64,000 bases of DNA from Desulfobacterales bacterium (GTDB taxonomy: Bacteria; Desulfobacterota; Desulfobacteria; Desulfobacterales; CAFBRK01), in the NCBI GenBank assembly GCA_021737185.1, contig JAIPEL010000004.1, positions 1-64,000 on the forward strand, given 5' to 3'. Position numbers and translations under genes: made by a program. Position 1 is the first letter of the stretch; the number at the start of each line of letters is the position of its first letter. Under the pieces are notes generated by a model that was given only the letters and a program-made list of their open reading frames with translations, searched no databases and had not been told where the DNA came from. Positions 19,023-27,435 of this stretch are shown here, in pieces.

Positions 19023-19526
19023 ATGATCGGCCGATTTTTCAAGTTCGTGGACCGGGCGTTGACCTTCTTCGAAGAATGGACCCTGTTCATCACCGTGATG
19101 GTCGCCCTGGTGGCCTTGTTTTTCAACGTCATTCTCCGCTACGGGTTCAATTATTCCCTGACCTGGTCCGAAGAGCTCGTCCGGGAGGTGATCATCTACA
19201 CCACCTTGATCGGCTGCTCGGCGGCGGTCAAGAACCGGTCCATGATCAAGATCGATGCATCGGTGCAGCTCTTTCCGAAAATGAAGGTGCCCCTGACCTT
19301 TTTCAGCAACCTGGTCACGTTGATCTTTTCGGTGATGGTGCTCTACCTGGGGTGGAAGCTTGCCGCCCTCCAGGTGCAGACCATGCAGAAAACCATCATC
19401 TTGCAGATTCCGCTGGTCTATATCTTTGCCATTCTTCCGTTGATGGGCGCAATGATGCTGATCCGCATCCTGCAGGTGTTTTACGAGGACATTGCCGAGC
19501 TTCGGGCCGGCAGGAAAACCGAGTAA
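19023..19526 (+). CDS. dctQ: TRAP transporter small membrane subunit (DctQ family)
   Basis: 167 aa with four hydrophobic segments (about 18-40, 50-70, 92-115, 133-152), normal for DctQ. The loop YGFNYSLTWSEELVREVIIY carries the family W-x-E-E pattern. It forms the membrane complex with DctM. The stop TAA at 19524-19526 is the first three bases of a TAAAATCGC-type repeat. Confidence 0.9.
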   Translation: MIGRFFKFVDRALTFFEEWTLFITVMVALVALFFNVILRYGFNYSLTWSEELVREVIIYTTLIGCSAAVKNRSMIKIDASVQLFPKMKVPLTFFSNLVTLIFSVMVLYLGWKLAALQVQTMQKTIILQIPLVYIFAILPLMGAMMLIRILQVFYEDIAELRAGRKTE

Positions 19527-19574
19527 AATCGCTGACGCGATAGTCATGCCGACGGCAGGGCCGGCGGCATGACT
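19524..19574. repeat. Composite hairpin element between dctQ and dctM
   Basis: First stem: ATCGC-TGAC-GCGAT, inside TAAAATCGC that includes the dctQ stop. Second stem: AGTCATGCCG (19542-19551) with CGGCATGACT (19565-19574), a perfect 10-bp match. The same two-part arrangement recurs at 45211-45296. Confidence 0.75.
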
Positions 19575-19603
19575 CCGGAGTCGGAAGCAAGGAGCCCCGT
19601 TTT

Positions 19604-20896
19604 ATGGAAACGAGCCACGTGATCATCCTGCTGATCCTGCTGGGCTGCATGGCGTCTTACATTCCCGTTTTCATGTGCCTTTTTTTCACGGCGGTTCTGG
19701 GCTTTGTCCTTTTCACCGACCTGCCCCTGCTGCTGCTGGTTCAGACCCTCCTGCGGAGCATGGACAACTTTGCCCTGGTCGTGGTGCTGTTTTTCATCCT
19801 CTGCGGCAACATCATGACCGCCGGGACCATTGTCGACAAGCTGATCAAGGTGGCCAATGTGCTCGTGAGCTGGCTGCCCGGTGGGCTGGGCATGGCCGGT
19901 GTGCTCGCCTGCGGGCTGTTCGGGGCCATCTCCGGCTCCACCGTGGCCACGGTGGTGGCCCTGGGGGGGTTCATGATCCCGGCATTGATCGACAACGGAT
20001 ACCCTCAGAAATATACCCTCGGGCTGATGACCACCTCCCCCAATCTGGGGGTCATCATCCCCCCCAGCATCGGCATGATCCTTTACAGCATGATCAGCAA
20101 CGTTTCGCTGGAAGGGCTGTTTTTGACCGGTTTCGTGCCGGGGGTTCTGATCATGTTCGGGGTCTGCGCATACTCGTTTGTCATTTTCCGCACGAAGACG
20201 GAAATTACGCGGATGCCGTTTCCCGGATTCGGCGGTCTGATCCGGGTTCTCAAGGAAGGGTTCTGGTCGCTGATGCTGCCGATCATCATCTTCGGCGGGA
20301 TTTTTTCCGGGGCTTTCACCGCAAACGAGGCGGCGGTGGTCGCCTGTATCTACGCTTTCATGGTGGAGCTGTTCATCCACCGGTCGATCCGCTTCGGGGA
20401 GGTGAAGAAGATCACCGTCAGCTCCGCGGTGACATCGGCGACCCTGCTGATCATCGTCGCCGGCGCCTCCTGCTTCGGTCGGCTCCTGACCCTGGAAAAC
20501 ATCCCCGGCGCGATTACCGAGACCGTGCTTTCCGCCATCGATTCGCCGCTGCTTTTTTTGATCGCCATGAATATTATGCTGCTCTTTGTCGGCATGTTCA
20601 TGGACATCATTTCGGCCACCCTGATCCTGGGGCCGGTATTTATCCCCATGCTCGGCGCGTTCGGCATCGATCCGATGCACTTCGGGCTGATCATGACGGT
20701 CAACCTGGCCATCGGCTACTGCACTCCGCCCATGGGGGTCAGTCTTTACATCACCGGAGCCATCGCCAACAAGGACCTGATCTACGTCTCCCGGGCGGTG
20801 ATTCCGTTCATCATTATCCAGTTGATCGTCCTGGGCATCATGACCTACATGCCGAATCTGGTGCTCTGGCTGCCCAGAGCCATGGGGTTTCTGTAG
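19604..20896 (+). CDS. dctM: TRAP transporter large membrane subunit (DctM family)
   Basis: 430 aa, about 12 hydrophobic segments, the channel-forming and ion-coupled part of the transporter. Typical stretches are GLFGAISGSTVATVVALGGF, TTSPNLGVIIPPSIGMILYS and LAIGYCTPPMGVSLYITGAI. AAGGAG lies upstream. It is followed directly by the large word array at 20903. Confidence 0.92.
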   Translation: METSHVIILLILLGCMASYIPVFMCLFFTAVLGFVLFTDLPLLLLVQTLLRSMDNFALVVVLFFILCGNIMTAGTIVDKLIKVANVLVSWLPGGLGMAGVLACGLFGAISGSTVATVVALGGFMIPALIDNGYPQKYTLGLMTTSPNLGVIIPPSIGMILYSMISNVSLEGLFLTGFVPGVLIMFGVCAYSFVIFRTKTEITRMPFPGFGGLIRVLKEGFWSLMLPIIIFGGIFSGAFTANEAAVVACIYAFMVELFIHRSIRFGEVKKITVSSAVTSATLLIIVAGASCFGRLLTLENIPGAITETVLSAIDSPLLFLIAMNIMLLFVGMFMDIISATLILGPVFIPMLGAFGIDPMHFGLIMTVNLAIGYCTPPMGVSLYITGAIANKDLIYVSRAVIPFIIIQLIVLGIMTYMPNLVLWLPRAMGFL

Positions 20897-20902
20897 TAGG
20901 GT

Positions 20903-21190
20903 TCAGATGTTCCGGGTTCGGAAGTTCAGAGGTTCAGGGGTTCAGAGGTTCGGGGGTTCAAAGGTTAAAAAGGTTCAGAGGTTGAGGGGTTCAGAGGTTA
21001 AAAATGTTCAGAGGTTCAAGGGTTCAGAGGTTGAAGGAAAGGCCGATTCTATAACCCGGAACCCGGAACCCAGAACCCCGAACCCAGAACCCGGAACCCG
21101 GAACCCAGAACCCAGAACCCAGAACCCAAAACCCAGAACCCAAAACCCAGAACCCAAAACCCAGAACCCGGAACCCCGAACCCGGAACCC
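20903..21190. repeat. Opposed short-word array (GGTTCAGA / AACCCNGA)
   Basis: Arm 1 (about 20903-21041) repeats GGTTCAGA-type words; arm 2 (about 21056-21190) repeats the 7-mer AACCC(A/G/C)(G/A)A. Arm 2 is close to the reverse complement of arm 1, so the transcript could fold into a long imperfect hairpin. The open frame across it encodes a Pro-Glu-Arg-Thr-Asn periodic peptide and is a by-product, not a gene. No terminal T-run. It may end dctM transcription in both directions. Confidence 0.85.
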
Positions 21191-21224
21191 CGCAGGCCGG
21201 CCGCTGTTTTCTCCGATTTTTTTC

Positions 21225-21254
21225 TTGACTTCGAGAGCCCCCGTTTCCTATAGT
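21225..21254 (+). promoter_or_regulatory. Candidate sigma-70 promoter for the ACT-protein gene
   Basis: TTGACT (21225-21230), 18-base spacer, TATAGT (21249-21254). The -10 region begins a run of direct repeats (TATAGTTA, TATAGTTA, TTGTAGTT through 21277) that could bind a regulator. ATTGTAGTTG at 21269-21278 differs by one base from ATTGTAGCTG at the dctP promoter. Confidence 0.5.
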
Positions 21255-21432
21255 TACATTATAGTTAAATTGTAGTTGTTTGGCCGCCGGCCGCCGGCTC
21301 CGCCGAGCAACAAAACTCGCCGTTTCCGCTCCCACGGGAACATTTTGAAAGCCGCTTTTGCCGCCCGGCCGGAGCCGGGCCCGCGGCAAACACGGGCGAA
21401 CCCTCGCCTTTCCACTTGAAAGAGGAGGCCCC

Positions 21433-21879
21433 ATGAAACTGAAACAAATATCGATCGCCATTGAAAACGATCCCGGTCGGCTGTTCGAGGTCACCGAGGC
21501 CCTGGGTGACGCCGGGATCAATCTGCGGGCGTTGACCTTGGTGGAGAGCGGCGGCGGTTTCGGGGTGCTGCGGATTCTCGTCTCGGATGTGGCCCGCACC
21601 CGCCGGCTGCTCATGGAAAAAAACATGCCGGCCAGGGTTCACGAGGTGATCGCGGTCGAAATCGAGGACAAGCCCGGTCAGCTGGCAAAGCTGCTCAAGC
21701 CGCTGCACGCCAGCGGGGTGAACGTAATCTACACCTACGCTTTTGTGCGCATGTCGACCGGCAACGCCGTGATGATCTTTCGCTTCAGCGACAATGACAA
21801 GGCGGCACAGATCCTCGAGCAAAGCGGCATCAAACTGCTCGACGCCGAGTCCTTCGGCATCCTCGAAGCAGAGGATTAG
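21433..21879 (+). CDS. Double ACT-domain protein
   Basis: 148 aa from ATG 21433 behind GAGGAGG; the frame upstream of that is not used. Two ACT repeats: residues 1-70 (QISIAIENDPGRLFEVTEAL) and 72-145 (IAVEIEDKPGQLAKLLKPLH). Each has the beta-alpha-beta start with the D/E-x-P-G-x-L turn that binds amino acids. Stand-alone proteins of this type are often encoded beside aryl-CoA or phenylacetate-CoA ligases, as remembered, and may be amino-acid sensors. No DNA-binding domain is seen. Role here is unknown. Confidence 0.85.
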   Translation: MKLKQISIAIENDPGRLFEVTEALGDAGINLRALTLVESGGGFGVLRILVSDVARTRRLLMEKNMPARVHEVIAVEIEDKPGQLAKLLKPLHASGVNVIYTYAFVRMSTGNAVMIFRFSDNDKAAQILEQSGIKLLDAESFGILEAED

Positions 21880-21892
21880 AGCGCCCCAAGGG

Positions 21893-21918
21893 CGGTCCGG
21901 CCCCCAATAGGCGGACCG
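21893..21918. promoter_or_regulatory. Hairpin between the ACT gene and the next gene
   Basis: CGGTCCG (21893-21899) and CGGACCG (21912-21918) form a 7-bp perfect stem with a 12-base loop, 30 bases before the next start. No T-run. It could be a processing or attenuation hairpin. Confidence 0.5.
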
Positions 21919-21947
21919 AAGGATGTGTTTATCAGCAAAAGGGGGGC

Positions 21948-22898
21948 ATGATGAGCGAGAATAAGACGTTTGAACCCCGAAAGTTCGCCGTCGTCGGTGC
22001 GGGCCCGGTGGGCTGTATCGTGGCCGCGTTTTTGTCAAAGGGCGGATACGAGGTGGCCCTTTGCGACGTGGTGCCGGAGCTGCTCGAGCCGGCCGCAAAA
22101 AGGGGGATCATCATCGAAGGGGCGGAAACCCTTCAGCAGACGGTTGCCAGGACCTGCCTCAGCGTCGACGAGCTGGCAGACGTGAAGCCCGATGTGATCT
22201 TTGTCACAGTCAAGGCCAACGCCCTGCCGCTGATTGCCTCGGCCATCGAAGAGTTCCATCGGCCGGAAATGATGCTGGTCAGCTGGCAGAACGGCATCGA
22301 TACCGAGCTGGAGCTGGCCCGGCCCCTGGGGCGGGAGTCGGTCCTGCGCGCCGTGGTCAATTACGGCTGCGGGCTGAAAGCCCCCGCCCATGTGGTGATG
22401 CCCTTTCACCACCCGCCCCACAGCATCCAGGAGCTGGAAGCTCCGGCTGCGGGCGCGGCAAAGGCCATCGCCAAGGTCCTGTCCGACTGCGGGCTTCAGA
22501 CGGCGCGCACGGACCAGATCGTTTCCATGGTCTGGCGCAAGACGATCATGAACGCTTCCATGAACCCGGTGTGCGCGGCCACCGGCCTGACCATGTCCCA
22601 GGTCATGGGCGATCCCATCGTGTTTCAGATCGTCGATGCCCTGGTCAAGGAATGCATCCGTGTGGCCCGGGCAAACGAAATCAACGTCGGGTGGGACTAC
22701 TACCCGTACGCGATTTCCTACATGAAAAACGCGGGAAACCATAAACCGTCCATGCTCATGGACATCGAAAACCGGCGCAGAACCGAGATCGACTACATCA
22801 ACGGCAAATTCGTGGAATACGGAGAGCAGGCCGGCGTCAAGACCCCCTACAATCAAACGCTGCGTTCGCTGGTCAAAGGCCTCGAGTCGCAGCTCTGA
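21948..22898 (+). CDS. Ketopantoate reductase family 2-oxoacid reductase (PanE/ApbA-like)
   Basis: 316 aa. The N-terminal Rossmann domain has VVGAGPVGCIVAAFLSKGGY with GxGxxG; the C-terminal helical domain includes VWRKTIMNASMNPVCAATGL, containing the conserved K-x-x-x-N-x-x-x-N-P pattern of the family (Lys and Asn that bind the 2-oxoacid). These enzymes reduce 2-oxoacids with NAD(P)H, classically ketopantoate, but family members make (R)-2-hydroxyacids. Placement between the TRAP/ACT genes and the HgdC-type activator suggests a catabolic 2-hydroxyacid dehydrogenase more than pantothenate synthesis (inference). Confidence 0.8.
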   Translation: MMSENKTFEPRKFAVVGAGPVGCIVAAFLSKGGYEVALCDVVPELLEPAAKRGIIIEGAETLQQTVARTCLSVDELADVKPDVIFVTVKANALPLIASAIEEFHRPEMMLVSWQNGIDTELELARPLGRESVLRAVVNYGCGLKAPAHVVMPFHHPPHSIQELEAPAAGAAKAIAKVLSDCGLQTARTDQIVSMVWRKTIMNASMNPVCAATGLTMSQVMGDPIVFQIVDALVKECIRVARANEINVGWDYYPYAISYMKNAGNHKPSMLMDIENRRRTEIDYINGKFVEYGEQAGVKTPYNQTLRSLVKGLESQL

Positions 22899-22915
22899 AA
22901 ACCAACGGGAAGATC

Positions 22916-23710
22916 ATGACAGGAAGCTCATTGTTTGTCGGCGTGGATGTCGGCGCATCGCGGACCAAGGCCGCCGTCCTCGACGCCCAAAAACACCTGC
23001 TCGGATGGGCGGTCGAAAAATCCGGGATCGATTTTTCCGCCACGGCAGACCGGTGCCTGCAAACGGCGCTTCAAATGGCCGGGGCCGATGCAGCGGCGGT
23101 GTCCAAGACGTTTTCAACGGGCTACGGGCGAAAGAACGTTTCGTATTCTCAGGACACCAGGACCGAAATCGGATGCCACGCCAAGGGGTGCTATCATTAT
23201 TTCCCCTTTGCCATCACGGTCATCGATATCGGGGGGCAGGACAACAAGGTCATCAAGCTCGACGATGCGGGCCGTCGGATCAGTTTCAAGATGAACCGCA
23301 AATGCGCTGCCGGCACCGGCGCGTTTTTGGAGGAGATGTCTCCCCGGCTCGACATCCCGCTGGAGGCCATGGACGATCTGGCACGCCGGTCGACGGACAT
23401 GGTCAAGCTGGGTAGTTTCTGCACCGTGTTTTCTGCCACAGAGGTACTGGAAAACATCCGAAACGGCCGAAAGGTGGAAGATATCGTCAAGGGGCTTTTC
23501 TATTCGGTGATCAAGCGGGTCATGGAAATGGACGCGATGACCGAAAAGGTGGTCATGACCGGGGGGGTGGTGGCCAACAACCCTTATCTGGTTATCATGG
23601 CCGAAGAGATTCTGGGCCGATCGATACTGGTGCCGGAGCATCCGCACCTGACCGGCGCCATCGGGGCAGCCTTGTATGCGATCGAAGACATCGGCGAAAC
23701 TCACCGCTGA
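22916..23710 (+). CDS. ATP-dependent activator of 2-hydroxyacyl-CoA dehydratase / benzoyl-CoA reductase type (HgdC/BadF family)
   Basis: 264 aa, normal for HgdC. The ASKHA ATPase fold is clear: FVGVDVGASRTKAAVLD (phosphate loop 1), VIDIGGQDNKVIKL (phosphate 2) and VVMTGGVVANNPYL (adenosine). Cys130 in NRKCAAGTGAFLE and Cys169 in GSFCTVFSATEV are the pair that, from two subunits, hold the bridging [4Fe-4S] cluster. It uses ATP to push one low-potential electron into its partner, here most likely the protein encoded at 23924. Confidence 0.93.
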   Translation: MTGSSLFVGVDVGASRTKAAVLDAQKHLLGWAVEKSGIDFSATADRCLQTALQMAGADAAAVSKTFSTGYGRKNVSYSQDTRTEIGCHAKGCYHYFPFAITVIDIGGQDNKVIKLDDAGRRISFKMNRKCAAGTGAFLEEMSPRLDIPLEAMDDLARRSTDMVKLGSFCTVFSATEVLENIRNGRKVEDIVKGLFYSVIKRVMEMDAMTEKVVMTGGVVANNPYLVIMAEEILGRSILVPEHPHLTGAIGAALYAIEDIGETHR

Positions 23711-23733
23711 GATGCAGAGGGCGCAGAGATTGG

Positions 23734-23847
23734 AAATGCCTAAAATGCCTAAAATGAGCTTAAATGCCTAAACTTTTGGAAAACTGCCCGTTTGATATGA
23801 AAGCCGGAGCGAAGCGACACCACTATTATAGGCATTTTAGGCATTTA
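23734..23847. repeat. Opposed word array (AAATGCCT / AGGCATTT)
   Basis: Arm 1 at 23734-23773 has four copies of AAATGCCTA-type words; arm 2 at about 23829-23847 reads AGGCATTTTAGGCATTT. The arms can pair across a 55-base loop. It begins just after GCAGAGGGCGCAGAG, whose complement word CTCTGCGCCCTC also occurs near 35439. It lies between the activator and its likely partner gene. Confidence 0.8.
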
Positions 23848-23923
23848 TCATGATCTTAACGGATTTTCATTCAACACAAAGTGGTGAACCGCTAGCACAC
23901 TCAATCTCAACGGGGGAAAATTC

Positions 23924-25171
23924 ATGACAGAAGAAAAAAAAGTCGTCATCAAGAAACTCAATTCGGCAAAAACCATCGGCAAATTCATGGCCGATTATTA
24001 CTATGGTCTGGACCATGCCGCGAAAACCGGAGAAAAGAAAGTGGCCTGGTGCACCAGCGTGGGGCCGGCGGAAATCCTCAGGGCGATGGATTTTGACGTC
24101 TATTTTCCCGAAACCCACAGCGCCATGATCGGCGCCACCCGTATGGCGGCTGATCTGATTCCCAAGGCCAACGCGGTCGGGTATTCGCCGGATATCTGCT
24201 CTTATCTGACAGCCGACATCGGTGGATATCTCGAAGGGGTTTCCCCTTTGGCCAAGGCTTTCGAGGGCATCGAAGGCCCTCCCAAACCCGACGTGCTCGT
24301 GTTCAATACCAACCAGTGCCGGGACGTTCAGGACTGGTTCAGTTACTATGGAAGAGAATACAATGTCCCGGTGGTCGGGGTTCATTCCTACAAGGGCGTC
24401 GAAGAAGTCGAAGACGCCCACATCCAGTCCATCTCCGAACAGATGAAGGAAATGATCCCGACCCTCGAAGAGGTGGCCGGGAAAAAGTTCGATATCGACC
24501 GCCTGCGGGAGGTGCTGGCGCTTTCCCGGGAGTGCTCGGACCTGTGGAAGGAGGTGCTCGATACCGGGGCTGCCGTTCCGTCTCCCATCACCTTTTTCGA
24601 CGGCACCACGCTCATGGGACCGGCCGTGGTGGGGCGGGGCACCCCCGAAACCAACGAAGTCTATCGGATCCTTCTCGCAGAACTCAAAGAGCGCGTTGCA
24701 AACGGGGAAGGCGCGGTGGAAGACGAGCGCTACCGGATCTACTGGGACGGCATGCCGGTATGGGGGCGCCTGAGCGCCCATGCCAAGCTCTTTGCCGGAT
24801 TGAAGACCAATGTCCTGGCCTCCACTTACTGCAACAGCTGGATCTTTTCCGCCCTGGATCCAGCCGAACCTTTCGAAAGCATGGCCCGGGCATACACCGA
24901 ACTGTTCATCGTGCGTGCAGACGAGCCCAAAGAGAGCTACATCAAAAACATGCTCGATTTTTTCAAAGTGGACGGGATTATCTACCACGACGCAAAGACC
25001 TGCCCGGCGAACACCAACTGTCGCTACGGAATGCCCCAGCGCCTTCAGGAAGAGACCGGCATCCCCTTTCTGGTCATCAACGGCGATCTCAACGACCTGC
25101 GGTTGATCTCCGACGAGCAGACCAAAACCAATGTCGAGGCGTTCATCGAGCAGCTGGCGGAATCAAAATGA
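23924..25171 (+). CDS. 2-hydroxyacyl-CoA dehydratase / benzoyl-CoA reductase family subunit (BcrB/HgdB-like), alone
   Basis: 415 aa. Cysteines at 43 (AWCTSVGPAE), 92 (SPDICSYLTADIG), 132 (NTNQCRDV), 204, 303, 360 and 366 (TCPANTNCRYG). C43, C92, C132 and C360 are good Fe-S ligand candidates. The stretches KFDIDRLREVLALS, PSPI and VVGRGTPETNEVY recall BcrB of class I benzoyl-CoA reductase, as remembered. Family enzymes use an ATP-energised electron for radical dehydration of 2-hydroxyacyl-CoA or ring reduction. They are usually two-subunit; no second subunit lies in this window. It could be a homodimer (compare the double-cubane-cluster proteins) or pair with a protein encoded elsewhere. Start ATG 23924. 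Confidence 0.85.
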   Translation: MTEEKKVVIKKLNSAKTIGKFMADYYYGLDHAAKTGEKKVAWCTSVGPAEILRAMDFDVYFPETHSAMIGATRMAADLIPKANAVGYSPDICSYLTADIGGYLEGVSPLAKAFEGIEGPPKPDVLVFNTNQCRDVQDWFSYYGREYNVPVVGVHSYKGVEEVEDAHIQSISEQMKEMIPTLEEVAGKKFDIDRLREVLALSRECSDLWKEVLDTGAAVPSPITFFDGTTLMGPAVVGRGTPETNEVYRILLAELKERVANGEGAVEDERYRIYWDGMPVWGRLSAHAKLFAGLKTNVLASTYCNSWIFSALDPAEPFESMARAYTELFIVRADEPKESYIKNMLDFFKVDGIIYHDAKTCPANTNCRYGMPQRLQEETGIPFLVINGDLNDLRLISDEQTKTNVEAFIEQLAESK

Positions 25172-25176
25172 CAGCT

Positions 25177-25271
25177 TGTGTTTCGTGTTTCGTGTTTGGT
25201 GTTTCGTCCGAGATGGAAAGCATGGCGGCGCCGCTGGCCAAAAACACTGAACACCAAAAACCAAACACTGT
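25177..25271. repeat. Opposed word array (GTGTTTC / AACACCAAA)
   Basis: Arm 1 at 25177-25208 repeats GTGTTTCGT and GTGTTTGGT; arm 2 at 25240-25271 reads AAAACACTGAACACC, then AAAAACCAAACACTG. The two can pair. It fills the gap between the dehydratase-like gene and the acyl-CoA synthetase gene, ending 18 bases before the next start codon. Confidence 0.8.
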
Positions 25272-25288
25272 TTTTTAGAGGAGAAGAT

Positions 25289-27367
25289 ATGCTCGATTCA
25301 TTGTTCAACCCCAAAAAGGTCGCCGTCATCGGCGCCTCGTCCAAGGAACTGCACATCGGCAATCGGGTGATCAAAAACCTGATCGATTTCGGGTTCAAGG
25401 GGGAGATCTACCCGATCAATCCCAAGGCCGATGAGATCCGGGGCATTGCCGCCTTCAAGTCGATCGCGGACGCCCCAGACGGCATCGACGTGGTGCACAT
25501 GGTCATTCCGGCCAAGTTCGTTCCCCAGGCCATGGAAGACTGCGGAAAGAAGGGGGTCAAGAACGTCATCATCAACTCCGGCGGGTTTTCAGAAACCGGT
25601 CCGGAAGGTGCGGCGATCGAAGAGGCGTTTCTCGAACAGGCCAAAAAATACGGCATCCGGGTATTCGGTCCCAACTGCCAGGGGATCATCAACACCGACC
25701 CAAAGGTGCGGGCCTACTGCAATTTTACCTTCACCTTCCCGGACCCGGGCGCGATTTCCATCGTGGCCCTCTCCGGCGGCGTGGCCGAAGTGATCCACCA
25801 GGCGTTTTCCGCCATGGGGGTCGGCACTCGCATTTACGCCTCCAACGGCAACGCCTGTGACATCACCATCCCGGAACTGATCCGCTACCTGGGCGACGAG
25901 CCAGGCACCCATGTCATCGTCACCTACGTGGAGGGACTGAAGGATCCGGCGGGGTTTTTGGCGGCCTGCACCGAGGTGGCGGCCAAAAAGCCGATTTTGG
26001 CCATGAAGGCCGGCCGCACCAAGGAAGGGGCAAAGGCGGCGGCTTCGCACACCGGCGGCCTGGCCAAAGAGGACATTGCCACCGACCTGATCTTTGAAAA
26101 GGCCGGCGTTCTTTCCTTCCGGGACGAAGGAGAGCTCATCCAGGCCGCCGTGGCGTTTGCCGCCGAGCCGATCCCTCGGGGCAACCGGGTGGGCATCATC
26201 ACCAACACCGGCGGCCCGGCCGTGATCGGCACCGACATCATGGCCGCCGCCGGTCTTACCCTGCCGCCGCTTTCGGGAAAAACCGAGCGGGTGCTCAAAG
26301 AAACCCTTTTTGCCGAGGCGTCGGTGGCCAACCCCGTGGACGTGCTGGCCACCGGAACCGCCGAACACTACCGGGCGTGCCTCGACGCCATGATGGAGGA
26401 CGACAATTTCGACGGTGTCTTCGTAAACTTCGTCACCCCTTTTTTCGTCGACACCGACAGCATTGCCCGGGAAATCGCCGAAGTCCACCGCCAAAAGAAA
26501 AAGCCGCTGGTCTGCAACCTGATGACCGACCGCCGCCAGTGGACCGAAACCGTCCGTATCCTCGCAGACGCCGGCGTGCCGTGTTTTGCGCTGCCCGGCG
26601 AAGCGGCCCGGGCCATGTCCGCCCTGGTCCGGTATCGGCAGATTCTGGACCGGGAAAAAGCCGAGATCAAACCCGTTGCCGACGCCGACACCGACAAGGC
26701 ATTGCAGCTTCTGGACCGGGCGAAATCCGCCGGCCGAAGCATGCTTCTTGCAGACGAGGTGTACGGCATTCTGGAGGCATACGGCTTCGACGTTCCAAAA
26801 TGGAGGCTGGCCGAGGACCCCGCGTCGGCGCAAAAGGCCGCCGGGGAGATCGGGTTTCCGGCGGTTCTCAAGGCAGACGCCCCCTCCATCGTCCACAAGA
26901 GCGATGCGGGCGGGGTTGTCCTGGGACTTTCCGACGCCGCGGCCGTCTTCAAGGCTGCAGAAAAGATGCAAAAGAACCTGTCCGCGCCGGATCTTCGATT
27001 CTTCGTGCAGCGGCAGCTGCCTCCCGGACTTGAACTGATTTTAGGCGCAAGAGCCGAGCAGGGGCTCGGCCACGCCGTGGTGTTCGGTCTGGGCGGGATC
27101 TTCGTGGAAGTTCTCAAGGATGTGCGCTTTTGCCTGACGCCGGTGAGCCCGGCAGAAGCGCGGAGAATGCTTTCTTCGATCAAGGGGGCGGCCCTGCTCG
27201 ACGGCGTGCGCGGCCAAAAGGGAGTGGACAAGGAATCGATCGTCGATGCCGTTGTCAGGCTTTCCCAGCTCCTGAGCGACCTGCCGCAGATAAAAGAGGT
27301 GGATCTCAACCCGGTGTTTGCCTTCCAGGACCGCGTGGCCGTGGCAGACGCCCGGATCCTTTTGTAA
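25289..27367 (+). CDS. ADP-forming acyl-CoA synthetase (fused alpha-beta)
   Basis: 692 aa from ATG 25289 with AGAGGAGA upstream. Domains: CoA-binding Rossmann (about 1-125, VAVIGASSKE), succinyl-CoA-ligase-like (about 145-290) with the phosphohistidine site H254 in AASHTGGLAKED, the linker ligase region (about 300-460), and an ATP-grasp domain (about 490-690, PAVLKADAPSIVHKSDAGGV). It interconverts acyl-CoA + ADP + Pi with acid + ATP + CoA, so in a fermenting or sulfate-reducing cell it can harvest ATP from a pathway end product or activate an acid. Substrate unknown. The frame upstream through the word array is not used. Confidence 0.92.
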   Translation: MLDSLFNPKKVAVIGASSKELHIGNRVIKNLIDFGFKGEIYPINPKADEIRGIAAFKSIADAPDGIDVVHMVIPAKFVPQAMEDCGKKGVKNVIINSGGFSETGPEGAAIEEAFLEQAKKYGIRVFGPNCQGIINTDPKVRAYCNFTFTFPDPGAISIVALSGGVAEVIHQAFSAMGVGTRIYASNGNACDITIPELIRYLGDEPGTHVIVTYVEGLKDPAGFLAACTEVAAKKPILAMKAGRTKEGAKAAASHTGGLAKEDIATDLIFEKAGVLSFRDEGELIQAAVAFAAEPIPRGNRVGIITNTGGPAVIGTDIMAAAGLTLPPLSGKTERVLKETLFAEASVANPVDVLATGTAEHYRACLDAMMEDDNFDGVFVNFVTPFFVDTDSIAREIAEVHRQKKKPLVCNLMTDRRQWTETVRILADAGVPCFALPGEAARAMSALVRYRQILDREKAEIKPVADADTDKALQLLDRAKSAGRSMLLADEVYGILEAYGFDVPKWRLAEDPASAQKAAGEIGFPAVLKADAPSIVHKSDAGGVVLGLSDAAAVFKAAEKMQKNLSAPDLRFFVQRQLPPGLELILGARAEQGLGHAVVFGLGGIFVEVLKDVRFCLTPVSPAEARRMLSSIKGAALLDGVRGQKGVDKESIVDAVVRLSQLLSDLPQIKEVDLNPVFAFQDRVAVADARILL

Positions 27368-27435
27368 AGACGAATTTCGAAGGCGGATGCCGCTCACTGT
27401 AAACTGGTTTTTTACAACCTTGAAGGGGTAACACA

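Noticed and set aside
20903-21190. CRISPR array
   Set aside because: Words are 7-9 bases without unique spacers and no cas genes occur; it is a short-word tandem array.
20907-21275. 122-codon frame rich in Asn-Pro-Glu-Pro-Arg-Thr
   Set aside because: It is the translation of the 7-base word array at 20903-21190; period-driven composition, no start context and no homologous domain.
22916-25171. Class I benzoyl-CoA reductase operon
   Set aside because: Only one catalytic-type subunit and one activator are present; no second activator subunit, no partner subunit and no ferredoxin gene lie nearby.
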